Source: Salvelinus alpinus
Taxonomy: Eukaryota; Chordata; Actinopteri; Salmoniformes; Salmonidae
Assembly (NCBI RefSeq): GCF_045679555.1
Contig: NC_092094.1
Span: forward strand, 10,720,319-10,784,318
Reading direction: 5' to 3'
DNA length: 64,000 nt
The translations under genes were made by a program, and so were the position numbers. Shown piece after piece: positions 59,395 to 64,000 of this stretch. The notes under the pieces are model-generated. The model saw nothing but the letters and a program-made list of their open reading frames with translations. It searched no databases and was not told the DNA's origin. Position 1 is the first letter of the stretch. Every line of letters begins with the position of its first letter.

Positions 59395-59688
59395 GGTGAC
59401 ACACAGACAATACCCTGTGAGGGTAGATATTGATGGGAGATATTGTTAGAAACATTACCCTCTAGCGGTACCACGATACATGATCAAGTAACACCACCTT
59501 ATCAATGAACCTCGTGGGTATCAGTTACCAGCTCCCTCTAGCGGCAACCCGAATAGATATACAAATATATTCCAGACCCAGCCCCACACATATTTTGTAA
59601 AATGTGTAAGATTTTGCTGTTCGGTCCCGATACATCAAGTGTCATCCGGATCACCCCCCTCCTCTGGCATCATTGTACTAAACATTAC

Positions 59689-60043
59689 TGTAACGAACGT
59701 CGTCGGGAGAAGGAGAAGAGGACCAAGGTGCAGCGTGGTAAGTATTCATAATACTTTTAATAAATACGAACACTTGAACAAAAACAACAAAGCGACAAAC
59801 GAACAGTTCTGCAATACACAAAACAGAAAACAACTACCCACCAAGCACAGGTGGGAATGAGGCTACCTAAGTATGGTTCTCAATCAGAGACAACAATAGA
59901 CAGCTGCCTCTGATTGAGAACCACACCAGGCCAACACCTAGAAATACCGAACATAGAACAAAACATAGAATGCCCACCCCAACTCACGCCCTGACCAAAC
60001 CAAAATAGAGACATAAAAAAGGAACTAAGGTCAAGGCGTTACA
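59689..60043 (-). mobile_element. Solo LTR in the virus-like block
   Basis: TGTAACGAAC ... GGCGTTACA flanked by ATTAC at 59684-59688 and 60044-60048. It is related to the LTRs at 7510 and 10599 (CAGCTGCCTCTGATTGAGAA). It inserted after the surrounding block was in the genome. Confidence 0.88.
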
Positions 60044-60055
60044 ATTACACAACAA

Positions 60056-60323
60056 TGCGGAAGCGACCATATACTCATCTATCACTCTGGTTAGTACCAA
60101 TAGTCCCTACATCGTTGTTGTGATTCTTTATCTTCTGTGGAGGAGGCAGCAAGCGATGTTCCCGGAACAGGCTTCTGGCTGGCTGACTGGCTGCCGCCAA
60201 ACAGCAACAGCTTTTATCAACGACTTGTTTACTCCCCTTATTCAACCAAAAAAAAACTTGGTCGATGTAGAAGTTATCAAAACTCGGTCTCTCTACAGGA
60301 CCTTTATCGAGATGACCAACTAG
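60056..60323 (+). CDS. Open segment with a hydrophobic stretch
   Basis: The + strand frame reads ITLVSTNSPYIVVVILYLLW (a likely membrane-spanning segment followed by RRR/Q basic residues). It continues to ...LYRTFIEMTN and a stop at 60321. There is no ATG before the hydrophobic part, so it would be a downstream exon or a truncated gene. No family recognised. Confidence 0.3.
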
Positions 60324-61699
60324 GAGACAATGAACTTTAAGGAACACACACCCCCTTTCCGGTCTCTAAAGTTGGTTTGTAAGGGAGAACAAAAGAGATC
60401 TGGTTGTCTTTTTGCAATTGAGTTTAATACACATTCAAATTTGTTTTTTAACAAAACATATATCAGTTTTCATGTCCGTGTGTGCAGTTACGCAAGCCAT
60501 TGCCCTCTGAAATAGGACACAGTCAAAGCAAAACTAGGCTACATAAACTAGGCTACATAAAATAGTAGCGATACATATACATAAAATAGTAACGATACAT
60601 ATATTTATTTGATAATACACCGAAGGCAGGACATTGATGTCCCGGTGTATCTCTACAGGAAAGGGTTCATAGTTTCTCTTTGGGGAGATTTGGTTTTCCC
60701 TCACATTAAAACAACTGCAAGATGAGTGACAGTTATAGGACACACCTAGTCTGCAAACAGGGTGCAGTGAGTTCTCACTTCGAGTCAGTCCCAGGGGAGT
60801 CTGCAGACAGGAACAATGGGTTAATATTCAGGCAGAGTGAATCACAGGAAGAATACAGAGCCAAGTATATTTCTCAAGAAATGAAAGTGGGGGGACTTCC
60901 CCGGAAACACCACACCCCTCTCAACATAAACATGTAAATATAACAGACATACAGTAATAGACAGAACCATTATTATAATATGATTAATAATGTAAGATTA
61001 TAAAATTAAAAACAAATGATATCCAGAATCTAGAATGTAAAAATGTAAAAGTAAAAAATAATAATACAGAGAGTAAAACTAGAATATATTTGTAAAAGTA
61101 AAGAGGTAAGGAGAATTACTCTCAAAAATATAAGTTTAAGTTAGAAAATTCTCTTTATGTTAAAAAAAAGACTTATAAAGTGTAAGAAAGAAGTCCACAC
61201 CGAGTGGTGTCCACTCCAAGAGAGACCTTGTTATTCTGAGAATCTTCTGTTGAGGAGGCAACTCCTTAAAAAAGCAGGGACTGACCTCCCAACAGGTGAT
61301 ATTAATCCCTGTTGTCAATTATCTAAATCCCATTTCAGATATTTTTTGTGTTTCTGACTGAAGGGGATAATATAATTACCCTGTTGCTCAGTTCAGTAGC
61401 AATTGATCATCTGTCACCATGCCAGCAGGCCTTGTTAGTGAAAGCTTCACTGGAACCTCTCTTATATAAAGCTGAAATGGGTGGAGATGAGATTCATTTG
61501 TAAAAACCACAAGTTTCAATTATTGTTTAGACACCCCAGCAACATCTGTTGCCGGGATAAGAAGCGACCCCACATCAAAGTAGTTTCGCATCATCTTCCT
61601 GGTTTCAATATCCCCCTTCTTATCAAGCAAGTGCATTAGGACCGAGATATAGTTGTCTAATCTCGGTCTTCGTACATAGTACATAAAACTGGGGTATCA
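60324..61699. other. No gene recognised; TATA-like element at about 61463
   Basis: AT-rich. CTTATATAAAGCTG near 61463 could be a promoter. A 71-codon ORF at 60722 has no motif. Confidence 0.3.
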
Positions 61700-61940
61700 A
61701 TACACACTCTGTCTCGATACACAGGTCCCTATGTATAGCCTAGAAACTCGGTCTCGTTGCATATCCTAGAAACTAGGTCTTGATACATATACAAGATATC
61801 CAAGAGACTCGGTCCCGATACATATCCTAGAAACTCGGTCTCGATATAGATCCAAGAGACTCGGTTTTGATACATAGCCAAGAGACTCATAGCCAAGAGA
61901 ATCGATCCCGATACATAGCCTAGAAACTCGGTCTCGATAC
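61700..61940 (-). repeat. Degenerate tandem repeat of ACTCGGTCYYGATACATA
   Basis: Roughly nine imperfect copies of a 24-27 bp unit: CTCGGTCTCGATACATAGCC plus TAGAAA or AAGAGA. Isolated copies occur at about 57792, 59620 and 62425. The array is cut at 61940 by a solo LTR. Confidence 0.75.
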
Positions 61941-62423
61941 TGTGGCAGACCAGGGGGTTTGGTCAAGACGTTTACGCAGATCAGACAGAGTAGGATTAGC
62001 TCGGTTTCAAGGGTGTTTATTTAAATAATAAATCAAAAGAAAAGGATAGGTCTCCCCCATGAGACCCTCTCCGGGATACCGTCTTTTGGACTCCGGGTCT
62101 TGCTGTATCCTGTCAGGCACAAAAACTGAACTCCCTCCTTTTAGCTCAGGCACCGTCGCCAACTATACAGAAGTCACCTTTCTTCCCCCAGTCCCTTTCC
62201 TTGTATGCTGCCCTTCTGGCAGCTTTATGGGACTCATACAGCTGGTGAGCAATCAGCCCTTGATTACTCACCAACCACAATCAGCCCCAATTAGTCCTGG
62301 CCGGAGAGGCCCGTCGAGACCTGGCATGTCCAGCAGAGGGAGCCATCGCCTCGTGATGTAGACTCCGTCTGCCACCAGGCCTCGACGAATCTCCCCCTGG
62401 TGGCTGACCTGCTGTTCGCCACA
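61941..62423 (-). mobile_element. Solo LTR (second family)
   Basis: TGTGGCAGACCAGG ... TTCGCCACA, 483 bp, flanked by ATAC (61937-61940, 62424-62427). On the minus strand it contains AATAAA near its 3' end. No internal retroviral sequence remains. Confidence 0.85.
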
Positions 62424-62649
62424 ATACATATCCAAGAGACTCGGGTCTAAAAACCCAATGAGACATGGTACATTCAGTGTTTTGTTTTCATTTGGCTTCA
62501 TTTACAAATACACACGTTTTAACTTTACATCATTGTGTCTCACAGAGCCCGGCACTAAAAGGATAACAATAGACTTCCAATAACTAACAAAAACCCAAGA
62601 AAACATACACTTGATATGTATGTGATTATTTTCATTATAATACACGAGC

Positions 62650-63473
62650 TCATGCATATAGTCCGGAGTTCTTCTTCAACCGATTGAAGGCGACTATAAT
62701 CCCAGGCGACATGCAGACCCCGGCGTGTAGGGGCCTGCTGAATTTGGCCTCAACCCAGTGCGCCAGGCGAACACATCACTCGTCTCCCGCGTAGAAAAAT
62801 AGCAGCCCCTTGGCATGGTCCACGTAGACCCCGAGTCTTGAGGCGTTGAACCCCGAGAACACGGCGGAACACTAATTGTCGTGGACGAACCTGTAGAAAA
62901 AGCTGCTGCCGTCCTCCGACTCAATGCGTTATTCTACCCGAATAGGCTTGAGTTCCCGTCTTCTGTACCGCCTGCTTCCTTATTTCCCAGTAGTGAGTAG
63001 ACTCCATGTTCTCCACGCTTAGTAGCTGGGGGTAACGTGTAAACCGATCGTCTCGGGGGAGCGCCGGTCCGTGACCACTATGTCGCTGAGCAGCTGTGGG
63101 TAGTGCGGGGACTGCGCTTCACTGGCGGAGGGCCGGTGACCACTATGTGACTGTGAGCTGTGGCTTGGTCGGGCGTGGGCATAAAGGCGTTCTCTTCCAG
63201 TTCTACGATGGAGGGACCCAGCGATCCCAGATACTCCCGTACTTGGACGAGGGTCACGTTTGGCGCCGGTTTAACGTGAGAGGATATGGATGCCCGGAAT
63301 ACTGGGCATCGGAACCACTTGCTTTTTTTCTCGATTAGCTTTAAGTAGGCACACGCTACAAAGGTATGTCCGCACGGCAGAGTGACAGGGTTCCGGAGAC
63401 TGTCCAGACACATGCAGCACCTGCAAATGGAGAGGAGAAAATCTGCCATCATCCTGATTGACGAGAACTCCAT
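62650..63473 (-). pseudogene. TRIM-like RING plus PRY/SPRY gene, broken
   Basis: From Met 63473 the frame gives a RING: CRCCMCLDSLRNPVTLPCGH, FVACAY, and WFRCPVF, where the last zinc-ligand Cys is Phe. Downstream, in shifted frames, come PRY/SPRY pieces (LLSVENMESTHYWEIRK, LGVYVDHAKGLLFFY, FSRPLHAGVC). No B-box or coiled coil lies between, so the domain order is RING-SPRY. TRIM proteins of this group are antiviral E3 ligases greatly expanded in fish. It may be a host retrocopy or a gene captured by the virus-like element. Two internal stops or shifts make it a pseudogene. Confidence 0.6.
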
Positions 63474-63479
63474 CTAGCC

Positions 63480-64000
63480 CTGTCTCCTCTTTTTTTCACA
63501 TACTCTTTTTTCCTCATACTCCTCGCCTCATATCCCTAGAGTGATTATTTTTTGTAAATGCCTTTTTCCTCCTACAACATACCCATCCTGCATTACTCAT
63601 ACGCCAGAATATGTTTTTATGTTTATACCTCAATTGCACATAATTGGGTTATGTTGGTCGACAATACAAACAATCCCATTTGTTAAAAACCGTAAACCAA
63701 TTATCTCTAAAATGATGTGTATAAATTCTACCTCCATGTACGGAGACTGAGTTATGGTCAACCCATGTACGGAGACCAAGTTATGCCCCCCGACGGAGGG
63801 AGTTTAAGTGTTATATTATGACCCGTGGTGAGTTTAAGTGGAGAGTTTTAAAGTGATAAATTATCAGGTTAGACCCCCCCCAGGGCTAAGCGACGCACAT
63901 TATTAAATTATCACATACAATAACTTTTAAAAGGCAAAATCCTTGAGTATCTCTATGGGGACCTAGTTTCGGTTGCACAGGTATGAGGACCAGATGTTTG
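63480..64000. other. No gene recognised; short direct repeats
   Basis: CATGTACGGAGAC occurs at about 63734 and 63764, and GAGTTTAAGTG at about 63799 and 63831. The window ends inside this region. Confidence 0.4.

Overview
This window is vertebrate, almost certainly salmonid fish, nuclear DNA. Coding exons are short and far apart with GT/AG introns. Most of the sequence is interspersed repeat of well-known salmonid kinds: a tRNA-derived SINE, several Tc1/mariner families, an L2-type LINE with a long open ORF2, TG...CA LTRs with target-site duplications, and TTAA-flanked elements. Long minisatellites and (CA)n tracts are also present.

Three host genes can be read with confidence, all on the + strand. 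Two are tandem paralogous troponin I genes of slow/cardiac type (CDS 5362-13655 and 26789-33068). Their exon phases match, and they share a promoter block upstream of TATA boxes at 4146 and 25811. They are followed by bisphosphoglycerate mutase (bpgm, 35411-36863). The troponin I genes encode the inhibitory subunit of the striated-muscle thin filament. bpgm makes 2,3-bisphosphoglycerate and shows no evident functional link to them.

The rest is layered insertion. Intron 2 of the first troponin gene appears to have been about 0.1 kb. It now holds a 5.7-kb hAT-like element containing a Tc1 fragment, a SINE, a second hAT-like element (itself containing an LTR element) and a solo LTR. Between the two troponin genes, one Tc1 element (16109-25488) has been split by three TTAA-flanked insertions and an L2-type LINE. 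Regions 39-46.5 kb and 51-55 kb are mainly tandem arrays. A frameshifted Gypsy integrase and a 151-bp inverted repeat lie at 46.8-49.0 kb.

From about 54.98 kb to the end the character changes. There are dense, GC-richer, partly broken ORFs on both strands that do not look like troponin or bpgm neighbours: a frameshifted capsid-like reading frame, two RING-finger segments, a four-exon gene with a C-terminal membrane anchor, and a RING plus PRY/SPRY (TRIM-like) pseudogene. Two solo LTRs have landed among them. I read this as a decayed endogenous large-DNA-virus-like block, possibly of the alloherpesvirus-related type known in teleost genomes. That assignment is inference and needs a homology search.

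The most unusual single signal is at 11.4-11.96 kb. A 35-bp tandem array there repeats a complete 3' splice site (branch-point-like CTGAC, pyrimidine tract, TATAG and the first bases of the next exon) immediately upstream of troponin I exon 4.
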